A DNA stretch of 64,000 bases from Streptomyces misionensis. GTDB lineage: Bacteria; Actinomycetota; Actinomycetes; Streptomycetales; Streptomycetaceae. The stretch lies in the NCBI RefSeq assembly GCF_900104815.1, contig NZ_FNTD01000004.1:4852501-4916500 (forward strand), in the 5' to 3' direction. The position numbers and the translations under genes are program-made. A model generated the notes under the pieces. That model saw nothing but the letters and a program-made list of their open reading frames with translations, did not search any database and was not told the DNA's origin. The stretch's first letter is position 1, and each line of letters opens with the position of its first letter. Shown here in pieces: positions 34,361-42,814 of this stretch.

Positions 34361-34569
34361 CCATACTCATCGCCTCCGCCGGCCTCGCCGCCCGCCCGCG
34401 TCCCCGGTGGACAGCCGCGCGAGACCCCCTCTCCCCGGACGCCGACGCACCCAGCCCTCGTCCCCGCGGCGGGAGCGCCGAGGCCGCACGCTCCGGACGC
34501 CTCTCCGCGTGACCGCCGTCGGAGCGCGGGGCATGGTGGGGAGGTACGGAACGTCCTGCGGAGGCGGTT

Positions 34570-36150
34570 ATGGCGCGTGAGTCGGAGTCGGGCCTGCCGA
34601 TCGAGCCGGTGTACGGGCCGGACGCCCTGACCGGCTGGGACCCCGCGGACAGGCTCGGGGAGCCGGGGGCGTACCCCTTCACCCGAGGGGTCTACCCCAG
34701 CATGTACACCGGCCGCCCCTGGACGATGCGCCAGTACGCCGGTTTCGGCACGGCCGCCGAGTCCAACGCCCGCTACCGGGAGCTGATCGCCCACGGCACC
34801 ACCGGGCTGTCCGTCGCCTTCGACCTGCCCACCCAGATGGGCCACGACTCCGACGCGCCCCTCGCGCACGGCGAGGTCGGCAAGGTCGGCGTGGCCATCG
34901 ACTCGATCGAGGACATGCGGGTGCTGTTCGACGGCATCCCGCTGGACCGGGTGTCCACGTCGATGACGATCAACGCCCCGGCCGCGCCGCTGCTCCTGCT
35001 GTACCAGCTGGTGGCGGAGGAGCAGGGGGTGCCGGCGGACCGGCTGACCGGCACGGTCCAGAACGACGTGCTCAAGGAGTACATCGCCCGCGGCACCTAC
35101 ATCTTCCCGCCCAGGCCCTCGCTGCGGCTGACGGCGGACGTCTTCCGGTACTGCACGGCCGAGATCCCGAGGTGGAACACCATCTCCATCTCCGGCTACC
35201 ACATGGCCGAGGCGGGCGCGTCCCCCGTGCAGGAGATCGCCTTCACCCTGGCCGACGGCATCGAGTACGTGCGCACCGCGATCGCGGCCGGGATGGCCGT
35301 TGACGACTTCGCCCCGCGTCTGTCCTTCTTCTTCGTCGCCCGCACGACGTTCCTGGAGGAGGTGGCCAAGTTCCGGGCCGCGCGCCGGATCTGGGCCCGG
35401 GTGATGCGGGAGGAGTTCGGCGCGCGCGACCCCAAGTCGCTGATGCTGCGCTTCCACACCCAGACCGCCGGGGTGCAGCTGACCGCGCAGCAGCCGGAGG
35501 TGAACCTGGTGCGGGTCGCGGTCCAGGCCCTCGGCGCGGTCCTCGGCGGCACCCAGTCCCTGCACACCAACTCCTTCGACGAGGCGATCGCGCTGCCCAC
35601 CGCCACCGCCGCGCGGCTCGCCCTGCGCACGCAGCAGGTGCTGGCCCACGAGACGGACGTGACGGCGACGGTCGACCCGTTCGCCGGGTCCTACGCGGTG
35701 GAGCGGATGACCGACGACGTGGAGGAGGCGGCCGTCGAGCTGATGCGCGAGGTCGAGGAGATGGGCGGCGCGGAGGCCGCGATCGAACGGGGCTTCCAGA
35801 AGGCCGAGATCGAGCGCAACGCCTACCGCATCGCCCAGGAGACCGACTCCGGCGAGCGGGTGGTGGTCGGCGTCAACCGCTTCCGGCTGGACGAGGAGGA
35901 GCCCTACGCGCCGCTGCGCGTGGACCCCGCCATCGAGGCCCGCCAGTGCGAACGCCTCGCCCGGCTGCGCGCCGGACGCGACCGGGGCGCGGTCGACTCG
36001 GCCCTGACCGCGCTGGCGAAGGCGGCCGAGGGCGAGGACAACGTCCTCTACCCGATGAGGGAGGCGCTGCGGGCGCGGGCCACGCTGGGCGAGGTGTGCG
36101 GGGCGCTGCGCGAGGTGTGGGGGAGTCACGTGCCGAGCGACGCGTTCTGA
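34570..36150 (+). CDS. Methylmalonyl-CoA mutase-like large subunit without B12 domain
   Basis: A 526-residue acyl-CoA mutase substrate-binding subunit. It matches the TIM-barrel half of adenosylcobalamin mutases ([72 protein letters not shown]). The B12-binding DxHxxG domain is absent, so a separate small subunit must supply it, as for isobutyryl-CoA mutase. Substrate-pocket residues read as Tyr56 (RQYAGF) and Arg174 (IARGTY), the methylmalonyl-CoA pair, not the Phe/Gln of IcmA or Ile/Gln of HcmA. GGAGGCGGTT precedes the ATG. It probably links branched-chain or odd-chain catabolism to polyketide precursors. Confidence 0.88.
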   Translation: MARESESGLPIEPVYGPDALTGWDPADRLGEPGAYPFTRGVYPSMYTGRPWTMRQYAGFGTAAESNARYRELIAHGTTGLSVAFDLPTQMGHDSDAPLAHGEVGKVGVAIDSIEDMRVLFDGIPLDRVSTSMTINAPAAPLLLLYQLVAEEQGVPADRLTGTVQNDVLKEYIARGTYIFPPRPSLRLTADVFRYCTAEIPRWNTISISGYHMAEAGASPVQEIAFTLADGIEYVRTAIAAGMAVDDFAPRLSFFFVARTTFLEEVAKFRAARRIWARVMREEFGARDPKSLMLRFHTQTAGVQLTAQQPEVNLVRVAVQALGAVLGGTQSLHTNSFDEAIALPTATAARLALRTQQVLAHETDVTATVDPFAGSYAVERMTDDVEEAAVELMREVEEMGGAEAAIERGFQKAEIERNAYRIAQETDSGERVVVGVNRFRLDEEEPYAPLRVDPAIEARQCERLARLRAGRDRGAVDSALTALAKAAEGEDNVLYPMREALRARATLGEVCGALREVWGSHVPSDAF

Positions 36151-36214
36151 GCCGGGACCGGTGAGGGGTCACCGCCAGGTCCCGTTGTCGTACCCCCGTG
36201 CGACACTCCTTGCC

Positions 36215-36865
36215 ATGTTCGGTGTCGTCCATCTCCCCACGTATCTCGCGGGCGTGGCCCTGATCGTGCTGCTGCCCGGGCCCAACTCCCTCTATGTGCT
36301 GTCCGTCGCCGCCCGCCGCGGGGTGCGCGCCGGGTACACCGCGGCCGCCGGGGTGTTCTGCGGGGACACGGTGCTCATGACCCTGTCCGCCGCCGGAGTC
36401 GCCTCGCTGCTCCAGGCCAACGCCGTGCTGTTCGGGATCGTGAAGTACGCGGGCGCCGGATATCTGACCTGGCTGGCGATCGGCATGATGCGGGCGGCCC
36501 GGCGGATGTGGCGCACCCGGCGGGAGCGGCAGCCGGAGGAGACGGCGGAGGCGGCCGTCGCCACCGAGGAACGCCCCTATCGCCGCGCCCTCGTGGTGAG
36601 CCTCTTCAACCCGAAGGCCATTCTCTTTTTCGTCGCTTTCTTCGTTCAGTTCGTGGACCCGGGCTACGCCTACCCGGCCCTCTCCTTCGTCGTGCTGGGC
36701 GCCTTCGCTCAGGTGGCCAGCGTGCTCTACCTCAGCGCCCTCATATTCGGCGGCACCCGCCTCGCCGCCGCCTTCCGCCGCCGCAAGCGCCTGTCGGCGA
36801 CGGCGACGTCGGCGGCCGGCGTCCTCTTCCTCGGCTTCGCGGTGAAGCTGTCGCTGGCGTCGTAG
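36215..36865 (+). CDS. leuE: LysE-family exporter, leucine efflux protein LeuE-like
   Basis: A 216-residue, six-helix amino-acid exporter. The LysE/RhtB signature LPGPNSLYVLSVAARRGVRAGYTAAAGVFCGD is at residues about 24-55, and SLFNPKAILFFVAFFVQFV is at about 128-146. The FCGD and the starting GVVHLPTYLAGV resemble LeuE of enterobacteria, which exports leucine and related residues. The ATG at 36215 is chosen since the hydrophobic first helix begins there. It follows the mutase by 64 bp on the same strand, and a branched-chain amino-acid theme is possible. Confidence 0.82.
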   Translation: MFGVVHLPTYLAGVALIVLLPGPNSLYVLSVAARRGVRAGYTAAAGVFCGDTVLMTLSAAGVASLLQANAVLFGIVKYAGAGYLTWLAIGMMRAARRMWRTRRERQPEETAEAAVATEERPYRRALVVSLFNPKAILFFVAFFVQFVDPGYAYPALSFVVLGAFAQVASVLYLSALIFGGTRLAAAFRRRKRLSATATSAAGVLFLGFAVKLSLAS

Positions 36866-36902
36866 TGGCGCGGGCCGGCAGGAGCGGCCGGGGCGCCGGA
36901 GT

Positions 36903-38288
36903 TCAGCCGCCCAGGACGGAGTCGAGGTACGCCGCCAGGTCCTCCGTCGCCGTCTCGCCCGCCCAGCCGACGTACCCGTCGGGGCGGACGAGGAAGACAC
37001 CGGGGCCGTAGGACCGGGGGGCCGACGGCAGGGTGCGCACGCCCGCTCGCGGGGCGGCGGCCGCGCCCAGCAGGGTCCAGTGCGGGCCCCGGAAGAGGTC
37101 GAAGAGGCGGCCACCGGGGATCTCGGCGTCCGGCGCGCGGTCGCCCGCGCGCACCCGTCCCGGCTCGGTCCGGGTCTCGGCGCTGAGCGACGACTCCCGG
37201 TAGCCGACGCCGAGTTGGACGGTGGCCCGGCCCCGCCGGACCTCGCCGCGGTGCACGCCGGTGGACAGTTCCAGCACGGCCGCGGCGTTCGCCCGCCGCT
37301 CCTCCTCGTACGTGTCCAGCAGGGACTCGGGGGCGCCCCGCAGGACCGCGTCCAGCTTCCAGCCGAGGTTGTAGGCGTCCTGGACGCTGGTGTTCAGGCC
37401 CTGTCCGCCGGCCGGTGAGTGCACGTGCGCGGCGTCGCCCGCGAGGAACACCCGGCCCACCCGGAACCGGTCCGCGAGCGCCGCCCGGGGCCGGAACTCC
37501 GAGGCCCAGCGCACCTCGGTCACATCCGAGGCGGCCAGGTGGGTGTACCGGGCGACCAGCTCGCGCACGCCGTCCTCGGTCACATCCGGCTCCGAGCCCA
37601 CCGGCAGCCGCGCGGCCATCTGGAACTCCTCGGTGCCGGCCAGCGGGCAGAGCCCGAGGGCGCTGTCGTCCGCGGCCGGGAAGGCGTGCCAGTGCGACCG
37701 GTCCAGGCCCCGCACCCGCAGGTCCGCCACCACGAACGGTGCCGGGTCGACGGTCTCGCCGGTCATGCCGACACCGAGGGCCCGCCGGATCCCCGAGCGA
37801 CCGCCGTCGGCGGCCACCACATGGCGCGCGCGGACCGTCGTACCGTCGGCGAACGCCACGTCCACGCCGTCCGCGTCCTGCGCCAGGCCCGTGACCTCGC
37901 GCCCGAAGGCGGCCTTCCCGCCCAGTTCCGTGAGCCGGGCGTACAGGATCTCCTGGGTGCGCCACTGCGGGACCATCAGCGGCGCGGGGTACGGCGTGCC
38001 CGCGTCCGGCTCGAACCGCTCGAACATCGACTCCTCGCCGACCCGCTCGCCGTCGCGCCAGACCATCCGGTCCGGGTAGGGGCCGCCCGACGCGCGGACC
38101 GCGTCGATGACGCCCAGGTCGTCGAAGACCTCCTGGGTGCGGGGCTGGATCCCCTTGCCGCGCGAGCCCGGGAACAGGGCGTCCGCGCGCTCCACGAGCC
38201 GGGCCGCGACCCCGCGCCGGGCCAGGTCGATGCCGAGGGTGAGCCCGGTGGGGCCCGCGCCCACGATCAGGACATCCGTCGTATCCAC
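36903..38288 (-). CDS. FAD-dependent aromatic-ring monooxygenase
   Basis: A 461-residue class A flavin monooxygenase of the p-hydroxybenzoate hydroxylase fold. It has GAGPTGLTLGIDLARRG (FAD ADP-binding), GSRGKGIQPRTQEVFDDLG, VAADGGRSGIRRALG (DG motif) and GDAAHVHSPAGGQGLNTSVQDAYNLGWKL. It resembles antibiotic-tailoring and drug-inactivating hydroxylases (TetX/Rox type). GTG at 38288 is preferred over GTG 38294, because the AAGGAG ribosome site would be only two bases from the latter. Control by the divergent TetR protein is evident from two operators in the 71-bp gap. The substrate is probably the TetR ligand. Confidence 0.87.
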   Translation of the reverse strand: MDTTDVLIVGAGPTGLTLGIDLARRGVAARLVERADALFPGSRGKGIQPRTQEVFDDLGVIDAVRASGGPYPDRMVWRDGERVGEESMFERFEPDAGTPYPAPLMVPQWRTQEILYARLTELGGKAAFGREVTGLAQDADGVDVAFADGTTVRARHVVAADGGRSGIRRALGVGMTGETVDPAPFVVADLRVRGLDRSHWHAFPAADDSALGLCPLAGTEEFQMAARLPVGSEPDVTEDGVRELVARYTHLAASDVTEVRWASEFRPRAALADRFRVGRVFLAGDAAHVHSPAGGQGLNTSVQDAYNLGWKLDAVLRGAPESLLDTYEEERRANAAAVLELSTGVHRGEVRRGRATVQLGVGYRESSLSAETRTEPGRVRAGDRAPDAEIPGGRLFDLFRGPHWTLLGAAAAPRAGVRTLPSAPRSYGPGVFLVRPDGYVGWAGETATEDLAAYLDSVLGG

Positions 38289-38300
38289 GGCCACATCTCC

Positions 38301-38313
38301 TTAACGCCGTTAA
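38301..38313. promoter_or_regulatory. TetR operator 1, TTAACGCCGTTAA
   Basis: A perfect 5-bp inverted repeat around three bases. It touches the ribosome binding site of the monooxygenase gene, so repressor bound here would block both transcription and its leader. The centre is 36 bp from operator 2. Confidence 0.75.
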
Positions 38314-38336
38314 GTTCCTTGGGTCCGAGAGTGCCC

Positions 38337-38349
38337 TTAACGCTGTTAA
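38337..38349. promoter_or_regulatory. TetR operator 2, TTAACGCTGTTAA
   Basis: Same TTAACNNNGTTAA palindrome as operator 1, differing only in the centre, and 10 bp before the TetR start. It implies autoregulation of the regulator and joint control of the divergent monooxygenase. Confidence 0.75.
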
Positions 38350-38359
38350 GCTGTCAAGC

Positions 38360-39013
38360 GTGAGTGCGGAACGACGATCGCCCCTGGACCGTGCGCGGGT
38401 CGCCGACACGGCGCTGCGGCTGCTGAACGAGGTCGGCCTCGACGGGCTGACCCTGCGCGCCATCGCGAAGGAGCTGGACGTCAAGGCGCCTGCCCTGTAC
38501 TGGCACTTCAAGGACAAGCAGGCGCTGCTGGACGAGATGGCGACACAGATGTTCCGGCGGATGACGGCCGGCGCCGGACTCGATCCCGCCGACACCTGGC
38601 AAGAACGCCTGCTGAAGGTCAACCGCGGTCTGCGCGCCGCGCTGCTCGGCTACCGCGACGGCGCCAAGGTCTTCAGCGGCTCCCGCTTCACCGGCGTCGA
38701 CCACGCCCCCGCCCTGGAGGCGAACCTCCGGCTCCTGACGGACGCCGGGCTGACCTTCGCCCAGGCCGTCGACGCGGGCCGCACGGCCTACGCCTACACC
38801 ATCGGCTTCGTCACCGAGGAGCAGGGCATGCGCCCCCTGCCGGGCGACGAGAAGGTCCGCACCGACATCGCCGACCGCGCCCGCCGCCTGGCCGACCACC
38901 CCCTCGCGGCGGCGGCCGGCGAACTCCTCTTCGACGACTACGACCGCCAGTTCGAAGAAGGACTGGCGGTCGTGATCGCGGGGATCGGGGCGCGGTACGG
39001 GGTGGCGTCCTAG
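38360..39013 (+). CDS. TetR-family repressor (TetR_C-type) of the monooxygenase
   Basis: A 217-residue repressor. The N-terminal helix-turn-helix is LRLLNEVGLDGLTLRAIAKELDVKAPALYWHFKDKQALLDEMA (about 18-62). The C-terminal part (LLGYRDGAKVFSGSRF, GFVTEEQG) belongs to the tetracycline-repressor C-terminal class, suggesting a polycyclic or aromatic ligand. GTG at 38360 lies 10 bp past operator 2 with no ribosome site, so the mRNA may be leaderless. Its stop overlaps that of the convergent acyltransferase by four bases. Confidence 0.9.
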   Translation: MSAERRSPLDRARVADTALRLLNEVGLDGLTLRAIAKELDVKAPALYWHFKDKQALLDEMATQMFRRMTAGAGLDPADTWQERLLKVNRGLRAALLGYRDGAKVFSGSRFTGVDHAPALEANLRLLTDAGLTFAQAVDAGRTAYAYTIGFVTEEQGMRPLPGDEKVRTDIADRARRLADHPLAAAAGELLFDDYDRQFEEGLAVVIAGIGARYGVAS

Positions 39014-40158
39014 ACGCCGGAAGGGCCGCGCGCCTTCAGCGCCCGCCTGAGCCGTGGGCCGAACGGTTTCTCCACGAACCGGTGGATGAGCCAGGCCAGG
39101 AGCAGCATGGCCAGGACCGTCACCGCGAGGGTCGCCCCCGGTGACAGGCCGAGGGTCCGGCGCAGGACGCGGATGACGAACCAGCCCAGGTGTTCGTGGA
39201 CCAGGTAGAAGGGGTACGTCAGCGCGCCGGCCGTGGTCAGCCAGGGCCAGGACGCCCAGCGGGTCAGGCCGAGGGCGACGGCGGCGACGGCGGCGAAGGC
39301 GAGGGCGACGATCAGGATGACCACGTAGGGGTCGCGGTGGAAGCCGAAGTGGCCGGCGGGGTGCCACAGGCCGCGGGTGGCCTCGCTCTGCCCGAGCAGC
39401 AGGGACACCGCGACGATGCCCCACAGCAGCGGGTTCCCGCCGAAGCGGTGCACCAGGTAGAGGGCGAGGCCGCCGATGAAGAAGGGCGCGTACTCGGGCA
39501 TGAGGATCTGGTCGGTCAGCGCGTTGCCGGTGGTACGGCAGACCACCACCGCCAGTGTCCACACGGAGCAGAACAGCACCACCCGGCGGTAGGTGACACC
39601 CCGCGCGACGACGAGCAGGGCGAACAGCGCGTAGAAGCGGACCTCGGCCCACAGCGTCCAGCACACGCCGAGCACGCGGGTCGCGCCCATCGGCTGTTGC
39701 AGCATCGTCAGGTTGACCAGGAACTCGTCCGGGCGGACCGGCGCGATGACGGCCGGCAGCACCAGGGACGCCGCGGTGACCAGCACCAGCGCGACCCAGT
39801 AGGCGGGGTAGAGGCGGGAGACCCGGGAGCGGAAGAAGTCGCCGAGGGTGCGGCCCCAGCTGCTCATGCAGATCACGAAGCCGCTGATGACGAAGAAGAA
39901 CTGGACGCCCAGGCAGCCGTAGACGGACAGCCGGGACAGGGCCGGGAAGAGCGTGGCCGGGCTCTGGTGCCAGGACTCGGAGACCGTGCCGCCGCGGCCG
40001 GTGTAGTGGTACAGGCAGACCATCAGCGCGGCCACGAGCCGCAGCCCGTCCAGTGCGAGCAGCCGGCTCCGGCGATCGGTGGGGGTGGCGGTGGGGGCGG
40101 CCGTCGTCCGGTCGGGCGGGGCGGGGACGGCGTCGAGGGTGGGGGAGGAAACAGCCAT
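39010..40158 (-). CDS. Acyltransferase-3 family membrane O-acyltransferase
   Basis: A 382-residue integral membrane protein with about ten helices. The family opening LALDGLRLVAALMVCLYHY has the catalytic-type His, and the VQFFFVISGFVI, SRVSRLYPAYWVAL and SVCWTLWAEVRFY motifs follow. Members transfer acetyl or succinyl groups to sugars, polymers or antibiotics. The terminal LIHRFVEKPFG is also typical. It sits next to the Kdn glycopolymer locus on the same strand, so O-acetylation of that polymer is possible, but it is separated by a terminator. ATG at 40158. Confidence 0.87.
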   Translation of the reverse strand: MAVSSPTLDAVPAPPDRTTAAPTATPTDRRSRLLALDGLRLVAALMVCLYHYTGRGGTVSESWHQSPATLFPALSRLSVYGCLGVQFFFVISGFVICMSSWGRTLGDFFRSRVSRLYPAYWVALVLVTAASLVLPAVIAPVRPDEFLVNLTMLQQPMGATRVLGVCWTLWAEVRFYALFALLVVARGVTYRRVVLFCSVWTLAVVVCRTTGNALTDQILMPEYAPFFIGGLALYLVHRFGGNPLLWGIVAVSLLLGQSEATRGLWHPAGHFGFHRDPYVVILIVALAFAAVAAVALGLTRWASWPWLTTAGALTYPFYLVHEHLGWFVIRVLRRTLGLSPGATLAVTVLAMLLLAWLIHRFVEKPFGPRLRRALKARGPSGV

Positions 40159-40209
40159 GGTGCCCGGCGCCTACCCGGACACCGGGATTCATGTCTCACG
40201 ATCACATGA

Positions 40210-40234
40210 AACTACCTGAAAAGTGGCGGTAGTT
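40210..40234. promoter_or_regulatory. Inverted repeat upstream of the acyltransferase
   Basis: AACTACC (40210-40216) and GGTAGTT (40228-40234) are perfect 7-bp arms separated by 11 bases in an AT-richer stretch about 60 bp upstream of the acyltransferase start. It looks like an operator for an unknown dimeric regulator. Confidence 0.35.
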
Positions 40235-40272
40235 GGGCTTACGTCCGGGTTAACGGCACGGGGCGGGGGCGT

Positions 40273-40303
40273 GGGCGGACCCGGGTGCGGGACGGGTCCG
40301 CCC
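40273..40303 (-). terminator. Terminator of the minus-strand glycosyltransferase pair
   Basis: GGGCGGACCC (40273-40282) and GGGTCCGCCC (40294-40303) form a perfect 10-bp stem with an 11-nt loop, five bases past the stop of the polysialyltransferase-like gene. Confidence 0.7.
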
Positions 40304-40307
40304 GGAC

Positions 40308-41642
40308 TCAGCGCCGCACCGTCCTGCGCAGGCTGCGCGCCTTCTTCGCCACCCGGCGCACGGTCACGTTGCGCGGGATGAACGCCAGCTGGGACGGGAT
40401 CCCGCCGGGCAGGGCGAGCGAGGTGAGCCTGCGGCGCTTGAAGTAACGGGACGTCTCGGGACCGAAGTTGGCCGCGAGCCAGGTCTCCGTCTCCGCGCGC
40501 AGCCCCGGCAGGATCTTCGACTGCATCGCGAAGCCCACCGCGCGCACCAGCGCGCCCAGCCGGTCCACGTCCATGCCCTGGCGCCGCTCGGTGACCGCGG
40601 CCGCGTCGGACAGCTCCGGCAGCAGGGCGTCCACGATGGTGACCGGGATCCGGTTGCTGTTCTCGTACGGCGTCAGCCGCTCCAGCAGCAGCTCGGTGCC
40701 CACCCGGGCGACCGGCAGGCCGTAGAGCGCGGAGGCGGTGAGCAGGGCCGTGGAGAAGCAGCCGACGACCAGCGCGGGACGCATCCGCTGGTACAGCACC
40801 TCGGCGAGGACCGGCGTGTCCACGACGGTCAGCTCGACACCGAGCCGCTCCGCCTCCTGCTCCAGCGAGCGGGTGTAGCGCGCCGGGGCGGTGGGGTGGG
40901 GTTTGAACACGACCGCGGTGTGGCCCAGGGCCGCCGCGCCCCTCAGCATCCGCACGTGCAGGTTCTCCTCCTGCTCCGCGGTGAGGATGTCCAGCGCCGA
41001 CAGGTACTGCCCGAGCAGCAGCGCGGGCTCCTCGGCGTCCGGCGTCCCGGCGGCGGTCTGCGCGAGTTCCGCGAGCACCTTCGTGAAGGCCTGGGTGGGG
41101 ACCAGCTCGCCGGGCACCTTGAACTCGGTCAGCAGCAGCGGCGCCAGTCCCGGCACCAGGTCCAGGTGGAGCACCCGGTCGATGCGCGTGCCGACCAGCG
41201 GGTCGATCTTGTTGCGGGTCGGGCCGTAGGACATCAGGCCGTCCGCGTAGACCGTGACCGGGGCGCCGTTGAAGATCTGGGCGAGCGCGAGCGCCGGATT
41301 GACCTGGATCGACTCGACGGCCAGCTCGACGTCCTCGTCGCCCAGCCGCCACTCGTGCCGCAGGAACCGTTCCCACAGCGGCATGTCGTCCACCCGGGGA
41401 GCCCAGCCGCCCGGGTGGAACGGGAAGATCGTCTCGTTGTACGAGATCACGTCGTCGAACCGGTCGCGCAGCCGCTCGAACCCCGGCATCTCGTCGGGAC
41501 CCGGCGTCGTCTCGGGCGTCGCCGCGTTGTTGCAGACCAGCAGGATCCGCCGGTCGGCGGAGTCGAAGCAGCCGGAGTCCAGGGCGGCGGCGAGGGTGGC
41601 GATGCCGTACAGCGTGGACGCCTGGAAGATCTGGGTGGTCAC
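40308..41642 (-). CDS. Polysialyltransferase-like glycosyltransferase
   Basis: A 444-residue protein of the bacterial alpha-2,8-polysialyltransferase-like group. It shows the two motifs shared by bacterial sialyltransferase families: a D-G element in VTVYADGLMSYGPTRNKI (about residue 130) and the H-P motif in VVFKPHPTAPARYTRSL (about residue 257), plus CFSTALLTASALYG near residue 310. No signal or membrane segment, so it should act on the inner membrane face with CMP-nonulosonate as donor. The GTG shares GTGA with the stop of the GT2 gene, so both are co-translated. A basic C-terminus (KKARSLRRTVRR) could contact lipid. Confidence 0.82.
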   Translation of the reverse strand: MTTQIFQASTLYGIATLAAALDSGCFDSADRRILLVCNNAATPETTPGPDEMPGFERLRDRFDDVISYNETIFPFHPGGWAPRVDDMPLWERFLRHEWRLGDEDVELAVESIQVNPALALAQIFNGAPVTVYADGLMSYGPTRNKIDPLVGTRIDRVLHLDLVPGLAPLLLTEFKVPGELVPTQAFTKVLAELAQTAAGTPDAEEPALLLGQYLSALDILTAEQEENLHVRMLRGAAALGHTAVVFKPHPTAPARYTRSLEQEAERLGVELTVVDTPVLAEVLYQRMRPALVVGCFSTALLTASALYGLPVARVGTELLLERLTPYENSNRIPVTIVDALLPELSDAAAVTERRQGMDVDRLGALVRAVGFAMQSKILPGLRAETETWLAANFGPETSRYFKRRRLTSLALPGGIPSQLAFIPRNVTVRRVAKKARSLRRTVRR

Positions 41643-42616
41643 GCGGCGGCCCCCGCGGCGGCGGGACGGCGGCGCAGCCGGCGCAGCTTGGTGGCGCGCT
41701 GCACGTCCATGGAGTCCAGGGCCTCGTCCAGCACGTCCTGCGGCATGCGGCGCAGTGCGGCGGCACTCAGGGATTTCAGTTTCTTCGCCACCGCGGGCTC
41801 GAACCTTTCGATGGATCCCAGATGATGGGAAATGATGGCGCAATACGTACGGACCGCCTTCGGCAGCAGTGCGTCCGCATCGCGGTCCGCGGCGGTCTCC
41901 GCGATCACCTGATCGAATGCCCGAATGAAATCGAGCTGGCGCACATCGCCGATCTGGGTGAGCGAGGAGGCGACCCCGCGCCGGTAGAACACCCCGAGCA
42001 GGCTCACCGCGGCGAAGGATTCCGCCTCCCGGTGCAGCCTCCAGATCCACGGCCGGTCCTCGGCCGTGCGCAGCCCGTCGGTGAAGTGCAGCAGCCCCTT
42101 GTCGACCAGCCGGCGGTGGTAGACGCCCGCCCAGGCGAACGCGTAGTCCACCGAGGTGGAGCGGTCCGCGGGCAGTATCGCCTCGCGCGGGTCCAGCACC
42201 TGGTTCCGCCGGCCGACCGGCACCCGGTGCACCTGGCGGGCCCGCGCGGTGCACTGCACATGGTCGGTGCGCAGAAAATCGACGCCCAACTCCTCGATCG
42301 CGCCGACCAATTGCTCGAAGTAGCCCGGGGCGAGCCAGTCGTCGCCGTCCAGGAACGTCAGATACTCGCCGCGCGCCCGGTCGATGCCGGTGTTGCGCGC
42401 GGTCGCCAGACCCCCGTTCTGTTCGTGCCGGACGAGGACCGCCCCGGGCAGCTCGCGCTCCGCGCGCGCGAGAATCCCGGGTGTCCCGTCGCGGGAACAG
42501 TCGTCGACGAGAATGAATTCGAAGTCCTCACGCGCGTTCGCCTTCAGGCTCCTGAGCGTGTCGGGCGCGTATTGCTGCACGTTGTAGAACGGCACGATGA
42601 CGGAGAGCTTGACCAC
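41639..42616 (-). CDS. Family 2 glycosyltransferase
   Basis: A 325-residue GT-A inverting glycosyltransferase: LSVIVPFYNVQQYAPDTLRSL at the start, FILVDDCSRDGT, NGGLATARNTGIDRARGEYLTFLDGDDW with the metal-binding DxD (GDD) near residue 90, and RTAEDRPWIWRL further on. It likely adds a hexose to the wall polymer; the donor is unknown. GTG at 42616, divergent from the DUF6716-like gene across 198 bp. First gene of a two-gene operon with the polysialyltransferase-like protein. Confidence 0.88.
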   Translation of the reverse strand: MVKLSVIVPFYNVQQYAPDTLRSLKANAREDFEFILVDDCSRDGTPGILARAERELPGAVLVRHEQNGGLATARNTGIDRARGEYLTFLDGDDWLAPGYFEQLVGAIEELGVDFLRTDHVQCTARARQVHRVPVGRRNQVLDPREAILPADRSTSVDYAFAWAGVYHRRLVDKGLLHFTDGLRTAEDRPWIWRLHREAESFAAVSLLGVFYRRGVASSLTQIGDVRQLDFIRAFDQVIAETAADRDADALLPKAVRTYCAIISHHLGSIERFEPAVAKKLKSLSAAALRRMPQDVLDEALDSMDVQRATKLRRLRRRPAAAGAAA

Positions 42617-42814
42617 GTCAGGGACGTTAGGCGGACGCCCGTCATTCGTCTTGACGCCGTGCTTGATACTGGGTGAATGGCATGTGGCGAAGCCGTGAAC
42701 CAGGCTTTATTGCGGCCCTCCCGCGGGCCGATTCGCCGTCCGGCGACGTGCTGTTAACCGTTTGTTGCTTTCGGGTTGGGCGGAACGGCGGAATGCCTTC
42801 CTAGCGTCTTCGGC

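Noticed and set aside
34179..34569. Cobalamin riboswitch before the B12-type mutase
   Set aside because: No B12-box sequence (GCCACTG-like) or matching helices are present in this gap.
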